Source: Natronorubrum sediminis (GTDB taxonomy: Archaea; Halobacteriota; Halobacteria; Halobacteriales; Natrialbaceae). Taken from it: 64,000 nt of DNA. This document shows, one piece after another, positions 24,949 through 33,551 of the stretch. A program made the position numbers and the translations under genes. Numbering within the stretch: the stretch's first letter is position 1; each line of letters opens with the position of its first letter. The notes beneath the pieces are model-generated. The model worked only from the letters and a program-made list of their open reading frames with translations. It was not told the origin of the DNA and did no database searches. The DNA is taken from positions 434,001 through 498,000 of the forward strand of contig NZ_FNWL01000001.1 of NCBI RefSeq assembly GCF_900108095.1, in the 5' to 3' direction.

Positions 24949-27756
24949 TCACTCGATTCGAATCGCAGGCTTGCCCGGTCGCGCCCGCGTGGCCAACTCG
25001 TCGTCCGCCTTTGCTTGACGGACGACGACGGACGCATCGAACTCGTCGGTGACGAGCCACGAACTTCGCTCGAGTATCGCTCGCTCCTCGGTCGCTGGAA
25101 GCGAGGGCTCGTCGTCTCGTTGCTCGCCCCGCGTCGCCTGCGCTGAAAGGAACGTGGCAACGCGCTCGCGATCGACCGAGAGTTCCGCGACGGTGTCACC
25201 GTCGAGGACGGCGTCGATCATCGATGTCGGCTCTACGTTCGCACCGGCGGCGTCGACGTGGTCTTCGAGCGCGCGCGTGACATCGTACTTCCACTCCTGT
25301 GCGGCGACGAGTTCGATCCGCTCAGGATCGTCGATCGCCGCCGTCTCGACGATATCTCGCACGTCGGCCAGCGTCGTGTCGACGAGGCGTCGCTCGAGTC
25401 GGTAGTTCTCGAGGTCGTGTTCTGGCGTCGGCCAGTCGGCCTCGACGACGAGTCCGTCACCTCGGAGTTTGTTCCAGCACTCCTCGCCGAGGTGGGGGGC
25501 CATCGGTGCGATCAACGCGGCGAGTGCGAGTAGCCCGCGTCGGTAGCACTCATCGTGTGGTTGGTCGTAGGCCCTGTACCGGCGGAGAAGTCGAGCGAGT
25601 TCCTGTATCTCCGTCGCGGCCCGGTGGAACCGGAATCGGTCGTACTCTTCGGTGACGGCGGCGATTGTTCGGTCGATCTCCCGGCTGACGTACTCGTCGT
25701 GTGGCTCACGTTCGACGCGCGTGTCGCCTTCCTCGACGAACGCGGCCGCCATGCCGTACAAATTCTGTTGAAGGTCGTAGGCCCCGCGAACGTTGTTCGC
25801 CGTCCACTCGAAGTCCTGTTCAGGGTGGGCCGCCGAGAGAACGAACAGCCGCGTCGTCTCCGCGCCGTACTCCTGGGGCGCGACGACGTTCCCCTTCGAA
25901 CTCGACATCTTCTCGCCGTCGTAGAGCACTGTTCCCTGGCTCTTGAGTTCCGTGATGGGTTCGCGGCGCTCGAGCATGTCGAGGTCCGCCAGCGCCTTCG
26001 TGAAGAATCGCGTGTAGAGCAGGTGGAGGATGGCGTGTTCCTCGCCGCCGACGTAGACGTCGACGGGAAGCCACTCGTCGGCGAGGTCGGTGTCGAACGG
26101 CGCGTTCTCGAGGTGGGGTGAGAGGAATCGCAGGAAGTACCACGAGGAGTCCACGAAGGTGTCCATCGTGTCCGTCTCGCGGCGAGCGGGTCCGCCACAG
26201 TCCGGACACGTCGTCTCGTGGAACGTGTCGTGTTCCTCGAGGGGGTTCCCCGTCGTCCGCACGAATTCGGGAAGCTCGATCGGTAGCTCCTCGTCGGGAA
26301 CGAGCACGTGCCCACAGTCCTCGCAGTGGACGACTGGAATCGGCGTCCCCCAGTAACGCTGGCGGGAGATCAGCCAGTCGCGCAGCCGGTACGTTACGTC
26401 GCTTTCGAGTTCATCGTGTTCGTCGACGATTCGGCCGCGGGCCACGTCGCTCTCGAGGCCGTCGTAGTCCGTTTCGTAGCCGTCTTCGGTGTCTCCATTG
26501 TACTCGACGATTCCGTCTTCGGTGTAGGGGCCACTCTCGAGGCTGTCGTGAGCCGCCGGCGTGGACGGGACGACGACCTGTTCGATCGGTAGATCGTGCT
26601 CGCGCGCGAAGGAGTGATCTCGGTCGTTGTGGGCGGGAACGCCCATGACGGCCCCGGTGCCGACGTCCTCGAGGACGTACCCCGCTACGTACACCGGCAG
26701 TTCCTCGCCGGTTAACGGGTTGATCGCCGTCGCGTCGGTTTCGACGCCGGCGAATCCGACGTCGCTCGGGTCTTTCTCGCGGACCGACTCGACGTACTCC
26801 GCGACTTCCTCGTCGGTTTCGGCGAGCGCTCGCGCTAGATCGTGGCCCGGCGACACGGCGAGGTACGTCGCCCCGAAGACCGTCTCCGGGCGAGTGCTAA
26901 AGACGTCGACCTCGCCGCCGTCCGCGTCTGGAACCTCGAACGTGATTCTGGCTCCCTCTTGTCGCCCGATCCAGTTTCGCTGAATCTCGCGAACGCCGTC
27001 TGGCCACCCCTCGAGGGCCTCGAGTCCGTCGTGGAGTTCCTCGGCGTAGTCGGTGATCGTGAAGAACCACTGATCGAGTTCGCGTCGGTTGACCGGCGTT
27101 TCACAGCGCCAGCAGACGCGTTCGGTCTCGGGGCTCACAGCGTTGTGGCTCGCTCCTTCCGAAGTCTCACTCCGTTCGGTCACGCGGCTCGCGGCGTCAC
27201 CGTCCGCATTCTCCGAGGTCTCACTTTGTTCGACTTCGCGCTCTTCCACCTGGGCCGCGGCGAGAACCGTCTCGCAGTCGGGACACCAGTTGACGGAGGC
27301 CGCTTCGTACTCGACGAGTCCGGCCTCGTAGAAGCGTTTGAACAGCCACTGGTTCCATCGGTAGTACTCCGGCTCGCAGGTGGTCACTTCTCGAGACCAG
27401 TCGTAGCCAAAGCCCATGGTCTCGAGTTCCTCGCGCATCCGGCGAATGCACGCTTCGGTCCAGGAGCGCGGGTCGGTCTTCCGCTCGAAGGCAGCGTTTT
27501 CGGCGGGGAGGCCAAACGCGTCCCACCCCATCGGGTGGAGTACGTCGTCGCCGCGCATTCGCCGGTACCGGGCGTAGGCGTCGGTAATCGCGTAGTTCCG
27601 AACGTGTCCCATATGGAGCGTCCCGGAGGTGTAGGGGAACATTCCGAGGACGTACGTCGGATCCTCGGCGTCTGCAGGGAGCGTATAGACATCGTCGCGT
27701 TCCCAGACGTACTGCCAGAACTCCTGGACCTTCGCGTGATCGTAATGATTCGTCAT
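24949..27756 (-). CDS. leuS: Leucyl-tRNA synthetase, bacterial type
   Basis: A 935-residue class Ia synthetase charging tRNA-Leu. HIGH motif is HMGH at 48-51 (TSGTLHMGHVRNY) and KMSKS motif is KMSSSKGN. The order of catalytic, editing (TFVDSSWYFLRF, PVYVAGYVL) and anticodon-binding domains is that of bacterial LeuRS, as known for haloarchaea. The zinc knuckle CPDC (158, 161) ... CWRC (215, 218) is split by about 40 extra Ser/Glu/Thr-rich residues (172-213) made of two imperfect repeats around SETSE. The last residues, about 860-900, are hydrophilic. Confidence 0.96.
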   Translation of the reverse strand: MTNHYDHAKVQEFWQYVWERDDVYTLPADAEDPTYVLGMFPYTSGTLHMGHVRNYAITDAYARYRRMRGDDVLHPMGWDAFGLPAENAAFERKTDPRSWTEACIRRMREELETMGFGYDWSREVTTCEPEYYRWNQWLFKRFYEAGLVEYEAASVNWCPDCETVLAAAQVEEREVEQSETSENADGDAASRVTERSETSEGASHNAVSPETERVCWRCETPVNRRELDQWFFTITDYAEELHDGLEALEGWPDGVREIQRNWIGRQEGARITFEVPDADGGEVDVFSTRPETVFGATYLAVSPGHDLARALAETDEEVAEYVESVREKDPSDVGFAGVETDATAINPLTGEELPVYVAGYVLEDVGTGAVMGVPAHNDRDHSFAREHDLPIEQVVVPSTPAAHDSLESGPYTEDGIVEYNGDTEDGYETDYDGLESDVARGRIVDEHDELESDVTYRLRDWLISRQRYWGTPIPVVHCEDCGHVLVPDEELPIELPEFVRTTGNPLEEHDTFHETTCPDCGGPARRETDTMDTFVDSSWYFLRFLSPHLENAPFDTDLADEWLPVDVYVGGEEHAILHLLYTRFFTKALADLDMLERREPITELKSQGTVLYDGEKMSSSKGNVVAPQEYGAETTRLFVLSAAHPEQDFEWTANNVRGAYDLQQNLYGMAAAFVEEGDTRVEREPHDEYVSREIDRTIAAVTEEYDRFRFHRAATEIQELARLLRRYRAYDQPHDECYRRGLLALAALIAPMAPHLGEECWNKLRGDGLVVEADWPTPEHDLENYRLERRLVDTTLADVRDIVETAAIDDPERIELVAAQEWKYDVTRALEDHVDAAGANVEPTSMIDAVLDGDTVAELSVDRERVATFLSAQATRGEQRDDEPSLPATEERAILERSSWLVTDEFDASVVVRQAKADDELATRARPGKPAIRIE
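27118..27243. repeat. Imperfect direct repeats inside leuS zinc knuckle
   Basis: Two related segments, each with a core like gtctcactccgttcg or gtctcactttgttcg, encode the SETSE-containing units of the LeuRS insertion (VEQSETSENADGDAASR and VTERSETSEGASHNAVSP). The insertion keeps the reading frame. Confidence 0.55.
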
Positions 27757-27923
27757 AGTAGCGAGCGTTCTTGGCGAACAGTGTGCGTGCCGGCTATTTC
27801 ATTGTTCGGCCCGCGCGGAGAGTTCAGCACCGATGGAATTCGCCGAGATGCCGTCAGTATCAGTTCGTCTCGAAGTTGGCTGACCTTAACAAAGTCACTC
27901 TCCCCGAACAAGACGAGTATCGA

Positions 27924-28484
27924 ATGGCTCGCTCAAGTGATCCCCACAGGTCTGGCGACGACTCGAGACCGCCCACATCGACAGTCTTGGTTACCGCTGT
28001 CGTCGTTTTGCTCACGTTCGTCGCGCTCGCGATGGTGTTTACGCCCGGACTCGGCCCCGATTTCCTCGGCCCGGAGGCGAACGCAGATTCGAACTCCCCG
28101 GCGAACGACTCGAGCGTCGAGTCCCTGGCCGAAAATGGCGACGACGATGCCACGGACGATGACGACTCGGAGACGGCGGACAACGACTCGAGTGAGAACG
28201 ATACCGACGAGACCGATCCTCCGTTTGGCGATGGCGATGGCCTCTTCGGGAGTAACGAGTCGGACGACGAACCGACGAACGAGTCTGTCGGAGACGATGC
28301 GATGGCGGACAACGATTCCGTTGACGCGGACGATGGCGACGATGGCGTCACTGAGACAGATGATGACGACGACGTGACCGAGGCCGACGATGCCGACGAT
28401 GACGACGACGGCCCCTTCGGTGACGATGGCCCGTTCGGATCTGACGGACTCTTCGGTAGCGACGATGACGGCGACGACGACTGA
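27924..28484 (+). CDS. Membrane-anchored aspartate-rich surface protein
   Basis: A 186-residue protein of unknown function. After a short polar start (MARSSDPHRSGDDSR) comes one hydrophobic segment at about 22-42 (VLVTAVVVLLTFVALAMVF). The remainder is a low-complexity Asp/Ser/Glu/Asn tail, presumably outside the cell. It includes the motifs PPFGDGDGLFGSNES and GPFGDDGPFGSDGLFGSDDDG near the end. Residues before 27924 in the same frame are basic and unlikely to be coding, so this ATG is chosen. A second protein of similar build lies at 29604. A tail like this could bind cations or act as a spacer; that is inference. Confidence 0.65.
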   Translation: MARSSDPHRSGDDSRPPTSTVLVTAVVVLLTFVALAMVFTPGLGPDFLGPEANADSNSPANDSSVESLAENGDDDATDDDDSETADNDSSENDTDETDPPFGDGDGLFGSNESDDEPTNESVGDDAMADNDSVDADDGDDGVTETDDDDDVTEADDADDDDDGPFGDDGPFGSDGLFGSDDDGDDD

Positions 28485-28492
28485 CCGTGACA

Positions 28493-28507
28493 CCGCCGTT
28501 TCGGCGG
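28493..28507. terminator. GC hairpin between convergent genes
   Basis: CCGCCG-TTT-CGGCGG, a perfect 6-bp stem with 3-nt loop, begins 9 nt after the stop of the aspartate-rich gene. It is not followed by a T run, so a role as terminator is uncertain. Confidence 0.3.
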
Positions 28508-28592
28508 CCGAATAGTGATGCAGCTACTCGAGTGAACTTTCATTGTCCCGAACAGGATCCTCAAAACGAGGTAACGGTTTCGTGGCGATTCG

Positions 28593-29054
28593 TCAACACG
28601 TTTCGGCTGGCGTTCCGGTTCGGACATCCGAACCCGCAGCGTAGGCGATGGACGCCCCGAGTCCTGCCGCGATGGGCCCGGAGACGACGTTACTCCAGAC
28701 GGGCCCCTCGCTCGCGACGCCGAGAGTGGCCATCGCGAACTGGCCCTCGAAGGCGAACGGTGCAACGATGGTCCACAGCGCGAGGAGGGTTACGGGTGAG
28801 ATGACACCCGTGCTGGTCGAGTGTCCGGCGACGATTCGGTAGAAGTTGTCCCCCGCGAGCAAGAAGATCGCGCCGCCGGCTATCGTATTGTTCCAGGTAA
28901 TCGATGCTGCCGTCTCGTACATCGTCGGTGAGACGGCAATCTACAGGCCGATAACCGACACGATGCCGCTGAGCGACTTCTGTCCGTCTGGCTCGCCTTG
29001 CTCTCGCGTACTCGCCTCTCCGCTCGGTGAGTCGTTGGTTGTCGATTCGCTCAT
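28593..29054 (-). pseudogene. SPW-repeat membrane protein interrupted by one TAG
   Basis: From an ATG at 29054 the frame reads MSESTTNDSPSGEASTREQG then DGQKSLSGIVSVIGL, hits TAG at 28941-28943, and continues in the same frame as IAVSPTMYETAASITWNNTI... to 28593 (152 codons plus the TAG). The SPW family has the pattern GLWxxxSP followed by WxNxxxG. The stop occupies exactly the expected Trp position, one base (TGG to TAG) away. The second repeat, LALWTIVAPFAF ... PVWSNVVSGPI, is intact. Upstream and downstream halves therefore belong to one gene. It is probably a recent pseudogene; a shortened product from MYETAAS would lack the first helix. Confidence 0.7.
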
Positions 29055-29603
29055 AGTGATCTCCAGGTGAGCGAAAGCTGACTTCGGACAAAAACGGCCA
29101 CGACTGTTCCACGAACCGGATCGAAACTGGATTGAAACCTTAATTCGCCCCTTCATTACCCGTTTGGCTACGTGTGGATTTCATCGCACCAAGTGGGGAC
29201 TGGTGGGTACCGCCCATCGACGGTAGTTCGTGGTTACTCGGTCCACTCTTCGTTACTAAATAGACAAGAATTTGGGCTATCTGACAACCCCCATTTGATT
29301 GAGAGCACGCTTTCGACTGCTGAAACAGTCTTACCAGCGGTATAGTCATCCGCCGATAGACGAAACGAACCGACAATGACTGTCCCGACACGCGGACGCG
29401 ATAGACATCGTGCCCACCTCTGTGGCTCGAACCGCCACTCGAGTCGAGCGCTGGTCCGACGCGCCGCCACGGTGGCCACACCAGCTTTCGGTACTCGTGC
29501 GATGGCACGCCGTCAGTCGACTGTCTCGACTGTCGGTCGATCGCGAGTGGACGTGTCGAAGACCGCTGGCGACACTTCGGGGACCTACCTGGGGGTTTAA
29601 TCT
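29055..29603. other. Intergenic region, nothing firm
   Basis: 549 nt between the SPW gene (minus) and the aspartate-rich gene at 29604. Small plus-strand frames (29376-29600, 29410-29607) reach the next start, the latter with an ATGA overlap. Both are arginine-rich and unlike local proteins, so I do not call them genes. The stretch 29240-29350 is less GC-rich than the surroundings. Confidence 0.4.
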
Positions 29604-30638
29604 ATGAGTCCCAATGTCGATCAACGCGACGCCGAAGCCCAGTCGATTCAGAGTACCATCCAGATCCTGCTCACCGTCAGCGGAATCGTCTTCTTGATCG
29701 TCGGCCTCGGACTCGCTGCGAGTGGTGCATCGGTCGGCGGCATGCTCGGCTCCGTCTCGGACGACGGAGACGACAATGCGGAACCGGCCGACGATGCCGA
29801 CGATGATGACGGTGACGACGCAGACGAAAGCGACGATGGTGATGCAGACGACGGGGGTGATGACGGTGACGACGCGGACGACGGCGACAGTGGCGACGAC
29901 GACGCGGACGATGGCGACAGCGACGACGATGCAGACGATAGCGACGACGACGCAGGTGACGATGACGACGCAGATGATAGCGATGACGACGACGCAGGTG
30001 ACGATGACGACGCAGATGATAGCGATGACGACGACGCAGGTGACGATGACGACGCAGACGATAGCGATGACGGCGATAGCGACGACGATCAAGATCCGTC
30101 TGACGGTGACGACAGCGATGGAGACGAAGACGACGAACAGACACTCACGGTTACGACCGAGGACGACGACGGTGACGCGGTCACCGACGCGACGGTCGAA
30201 ATCGACGGCGGCTTCGGTCTGAGCGACCAACAAGATGTCGACGGCGACGGCGAAGCCGTCTTCGAGGTCGAAGACACCGACTACACGGTGAGCGCGGATG
30301 CAGACGACCACGAGTCCGCCGAAGACGACGTCGAAATCGACGGCGACGACGATGAACTCACCCTCGAGCTCGAGGCCGAAGACGACGATGACGCAGACGA
30401 TGATGACGCAGACGATGATGACGCAGACGATGATGACGCAGACGATGATGACGCAGACGATGATGACGCAGACGATGATGGTTCAGATTTCTTCGGTTCG
30501 AGTGGGACGGAGAATGACGACGCAGACGACGATGATGGCGTGGACGACGATGATGGCGTGGACGACGATGATGGCGTGGACGACGATGATGGCGCGGACG
30601 ACGATGACGGTTCGTTCTTCGGCTCGAGTGGGACGTAG
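29604..30638 (+). CDS. Membrane-anchored, tandem-repeat aspartate-rich protein with beta domain
   Basis: A 344-residue protein of unknown function. One hydrophobic segment lies at about 19-42 (IQILLTVSGIVFLIVGLGLAA). Then come an Asp-rich region (52-178) with three copies of a 14-residue unit (ADDSDDDDAGDDDD), a folded-looking segment 179-258 (LTVTTEDDDGDAVTDATVEIDGG ... AVFEVEDTDYTVSADADDHES) like a carboxypeptidase-regulatory/PEGA-type beta sandwich, and six DDDDA units. The motif FFGSSGT follows, then DDDDGV units, and FFGSSGT again at the C-terminus. The same FGS signature ends the protein at 27924. Orientation suggests the acidic part is extracellular. Confidence 0.65.
   Translation: MSPNVDQRDAEAQSIQSTIQILLTVSGIVFLIVGLGLAASGASVGGMLGSVSDDGDDNAEPADDADDDDGDDADESDDGDADDGGDDGDDADDGDSGDDDADDGDSDDDADDSDDDAGDDDDADDSDDDDAGDDDDADDSDDDDAGDDDDADDSDDGDSDDDQDPSDGDDSDGDEDDEQTLTVTTEDDDGDAVTDATVEIDGGFGLSDQQDVDGDGEAVFEVEDTDYTVSADADDHESAEDDVEIDGDDDELTLELEAEDDDDADDDDADDDDADDDDADDDDADDDDADDDGSDFFGSSGTENDDADDDDGVDDDDGVDDDDGVDDDDGADDDDGSFFGSSGT
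29931..30068 (+). repeat. 42-bp tandem repeat (14-residue acidic unit)
   Basis: About three copies of a 42-bp unit, two almost identical, encode ADDSDDDDAGDDDD in the aspartate-rich protein. Near-identity at DNA level suggests recent expansion. Confidence 0.7.
30381..30482 (+). repeat. 15-bp tandem repeat (DDDDA unit)
   Basis: Six to seven virtually identical copies of gacgatgatgacgca encode DDDDA. Confidence 0.8.
30520..30612 (+). repeat. 18-bp tandem repeat (DDDDGV unit)
   Basis: Four to five copies of an 18-bp unit encode DDDDGV between the two FFGSSGT motifs. Confidence 0.7.
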
Positions 30639-31745
30639 AAGGTTGACGACGACATAGAATCCACCCACTTCGAACTCGAGGAGGACTAACGGTCTAGCGA
30701 AAATCGGTGCCGCTCGAGTGGTTTGTTGACGCCGTTTTGCTCCGATCACTTAGACACATTCGTTCTTGGACGAATTTCCTATCACGGGTGCACGCGTCTC
30801 TTTTTACTTCGACCCTCTCAAACCTCGAAAACTTCGTTCGGAGAGAACCGCTCGTGAAAATCACCGGTCAAGAGCCCGCTCGCACCCGCAAGTCATTCGC
30901 GGGTGCTGTACTCGTGGCTCGGAACGCTGCAGCCAAGACCTCAGCCCGTACTGAACGCGGAACGTACCGAAGCACTCTCAGATCGAGAGTCGTCCCATTA
31001 GGGTCGTTCGAAGCAAAGCGGTGTTGGCCCAGCCACCTGTCCAATCGGTGGCGCTCAAACCTCCGTGTACAATCTACACGTGTTACTCTCCGCCGGTGCC
31101 TTCGGTTCATCCGCCTGTTCGTTCACAGGGTCGATCCGAGCCGTGAACCCGGCAACGAGCAGTACGTATCGGAATCGTCGTCCGAACACCTCTCTGTCGA
31201 GCGGATCGAGACGTCATCCGTTTCGTCCGATTCGCCAACGGTGATGGTTTCCCTGGTTCACGAATCCCGCTCGGTACCTCGAGCCCCGCCCACTCCGCTA
31301 GTCGTTGGACAGGGAGCCACACGTAGATCGTGTACGCGCGCACATCACCGAAGGCACCTTGGATGACCACGTCGCTTGCCTCGCCCCGTCGACGGCGCTG
31401 CACCGATCTCTCGGCGTCGAAATACACTGCGTCGTTTCGTCGATCAGCACGCCTCGGGTCATATCCGCTGTAGGGGCAGCGATGACGACCTCGAGTCTCT
31501 CGACACGGGTCACGTCTAACGCGCCCCTCCGAAGTGGGACGCGATAGTTGCCAGCCGCTGCGACCGGGAGAACGACCAACTGGAGGGGTTGTTGGCGGCG
31601 TGACGCGGTAGTACCGTTGCTCGTCGATACAAATCCAACACCTGGTTGTTAAATAGGGGAGACTATCGATACACGAGAAACGGCCTCCCATCGTCGATGG
31701 ACGGCGAACGGGGCGTAAATACAGGTTAGAAGCGGTCCGCGAGAA
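30639..31745. other. 1.1-kb region without a convincing gene
   Basis: Long frames exist on both strands (for example plus 30707-31366, minus 31107-31691 and 31298-31579). All are Arg/Ser/Pro-rich or have no recognisable family, and none has the acidic composition of the real genes. The left third contains a series of hairpins described separately. The minus frame 31298-31579 (NYRVPLRRGALDVTRVERLEVVIAAPT) looks slightly protein-like and may be decayed coding sequence. Confidence 0.45.
30872..31080 (+). ncRNA. Candidate structured RNA with four hairpins
   Basis: Four stem-loops follow one another: GCACCCGC/GCGGGTGC (30882-30906) closed by an outer GAGCC/GGCTC (30872-30920); ACTCTC/GAGAGT (30974-30990); GCCACC/GGTGGC (31032-31052); CGTGTA/TACACG (31064-31080). 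A T-rich promoter-like box (CTTTTTAC, 30800-30807) precedes them on the plus strand. I looked for RNase P and SRP RNA signature boxes and did not find them. The strand and ends are guesses. Confidence 0.3.
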
Positions 31746-33551
31746 TCATTCGACCGTCACGCTCTTCGCCAGATTCCGTGGCTTGTCGATCGACCGGCCG
31801 AGTTCGTCCGCCGCGTAGTACGAGAGCAACTGAAGTTGCACGTTCGCGAGGAGGCCAGCCCAGACGGGGTGCGTGTCCGGAATCGAGAGGTGGTCCTCAG
31901 CAACGTCGACGAGTGGGTTATCGTCCGGGCTCACGGCGACGATCGGTGCGCCACGCGTCTGGGCCTCAATCGCGTTCGTCTTCGTCTTACTGTCGGAACC
32001 CGTCGCGACCGCGAAGACGGGAGTCTCCGGCGTCACGAGTGCGAGCGGACCGTGTTTGAGTTCGCCGGAAGCGAACCCTTCGGCGTGTTCGTACGTGATT
32101 TCCTTGAACTTGAGCGCGCCCTCGAGTGCGACCGGGTGACCGAGTCCGTTGCCGATGAAGAAAAACGACTGGCTGTCGATCAGTTCCGACGCGAGCGACT
32201 CGGCGTTCGATTTCTCGAGGACCGTCTCGAGGTGTCCCGGGAGCGCGTCGAGTGACTCGAGCATCACATCGCTGTCCTCGGGAGGACTGACATCGGGAAT
32301 GTCGGCCGCGAGTTGCTGGGAGAGCAACGCGAGGGTTACCGCCTGCGAGGAGAACGTCTTCGTCGCGGCGACGCCGACTTCCGGGCCGGCACGGATGTAG
32401 ACGGCGTCGTCAGTCTCTCGAGCGGCCGTCGAACCGACGACGTTGGTGACGGCGAGCGACCGCGCGCCGTTCGCACTCGCCGTTCGGACGGCGTCGAGCG
32501 TGTCTGCCGTCTCGCCACTTTGGGTGACCGCGACGACGAGCGTGTTCTCGTCTACGGGTCCGGACATCGAGTCGTACTCGCTCGCGCGGACGACGTCCGT
32601 TCTGATACCAGCCGACCGCAGCAACTGGTCTGCGTACATCGCCGCGTGATAGGAGGTCCCACAGGCGACGAATTGAACTGTTTCGACGTCTGCAAACGTT
32701 CCCTCTGGGAGATCCTCGAAGACGACGTCACCGTCTTGGACCCGCCCCTCGATCGTGTTCGCGAGGGTCGTCGGCTGGCTGTTGATCTCCTTGAGCATGT
32801 AGTGGTCGTACTCGCCTTTCCCGGCGTCTTCGGGGTCCCAATCGACGGTGTCGATCGATCGTTCGACCGTCTCGCCACCGAGGTCGGTGATCTGATAGGA
32901 ATCCGGCTCGAGCACGACGAGGTCGCCGTCTTCGAGATAGATGACTTCGTCGGTGTAATCGAGGAACGCGGGGACGTCACTCGCGAGGAACCACTCCTCT
33001 TCGTCGAGACCGAGGACGAGCGGCGAGCCTTTCCGCGCGGCGTACACCGCTTCTTCGCCGTCGACGATCGCGGCGATCGCGTAGCTCCCCTCGAGCGTTT
33101 CGACGGCGCGACGGACTGCCGTTTCGCTGTCGCCAGTCTCTTCGCGGTAGTCGTCGATGAGGTGTGGAATTACCTCGGTGTCGGTCTCGCTTTCGAACTC
33201 GTGGCCCTTGGCCTGGAGCTCTGTGCGGAGTTCGTCGTAGTTGTCGATGACGCCGTTGTGGACGACCGCGACGTCACCTGCCGTGTCCGTGTGTGGGTGT
33301 GCGTTCTCGTCCGTCGGCGGACCGTGGGTACTCCAGCGCGTGTGTCCGATTCCCATGTTGCCGTGGGGTCGTGACTCGAGGGAGGATTTGAGATCAGAGA
33401 CCTCACCCGAGCACTTGTGGATCTTGACGCCGGAGCCGTTCTGAACCGCGATTCCCGCCGAGTCGTAGCCGCGATACTCGAGGTTTTCGAGGCCGGAAAG
33501 CAGCGTCTCTGCTGCGTTTCCGTGCCCAATGCGTGCGATAATTCCGCACAT
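31746..33551 (-). CDS. glmS: Glutamine--fructose-6-phosphate aminotransferase (isomerizing)
   Basis: A 601-residue enzyme making glucosamine-6-phosphate from fructose-6-phosphate and glutamine, first step of UDP-GlcNAc synthesis. The N-terminal nucleophile domain begins MCGIIARIGHG (Cys2), with RGYDSAGIA, GHTRWSTHGPPTDENAHPH and HNGVIDNYDELR. Two SIS sugar-isomerase domains follow (VACGTSYHAAMYADQ; AVTQSGETADT; GNGLGHPVALEGALKFKEITYEHAEGF), and the C-terminus ends in KPRNLAKSVTVE. The open frame extends 129 codons upstream, but Cys2 chemistry requires this start; GAGGTGA lies about 8 nt before it. It supplies hexosamine for the glycan genes downstream. Confidence 0.97.
   Translation of the reverse strand: MCGIIARIGHGNAAETLLSGLENLEYRGYDSAGIAVQNGSGVKIHKCSGEVSDLKSSLESRPHGNMGIGHTRWSTHGPPTDENAHPHTDTAGDVAVVHNGVIDNYDELRTELQAKGHEFESETDTEVIPHLIDDYREETGDSETAVRRAVETLEGSYAIAAIVDGEEAVYAARKGSPLVLGLDEEEWFLASDVPAFLDYTDEVIYLEDGDLVVLEPDSYQITDLGGETVERSIDTVDWDPEDAGKGEYDHYMLKEINSQPTTLANTIEGRVQDGDVVFEDLPEGTFADVETVQFVACGTSYHAAMYADQLLRSAGIRTDVVRASEYDSMSGPVDENTLVVAVTQSGETADTLDAVRTASANGARSLAVTNVVGSTAARETDDAVYIRAGPEVGVAATKTFSSQAVTLALLSQQLAADIPDVSPPEDSDVMLESLDALPGHLETVLEKSNAESLASELIDSQSFFFIGNGLGHPVALEGALKFKEITYEHAEGFASGELKHGPLALVTPETPVFAVATGSDSKTKTNAIEAQTRGAPIVAVSPDDNPLVDVAEDHLSIPDTHPVWAGLLANVQLQLLSYYAADELGRSIDKPRNLAKSVTVE

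Noticed and set aside
29376-29607. Two small frames leading into the acidic protein gene
   Set aside because: One overlaps the start by ATGA, but both are strongly basic and have no recognisable pattern.
30707-31366. 219-codon plus-strand frame
   Set aside because: Basic, Ser/Arg-rich, no family; it crosses the hairpin region.
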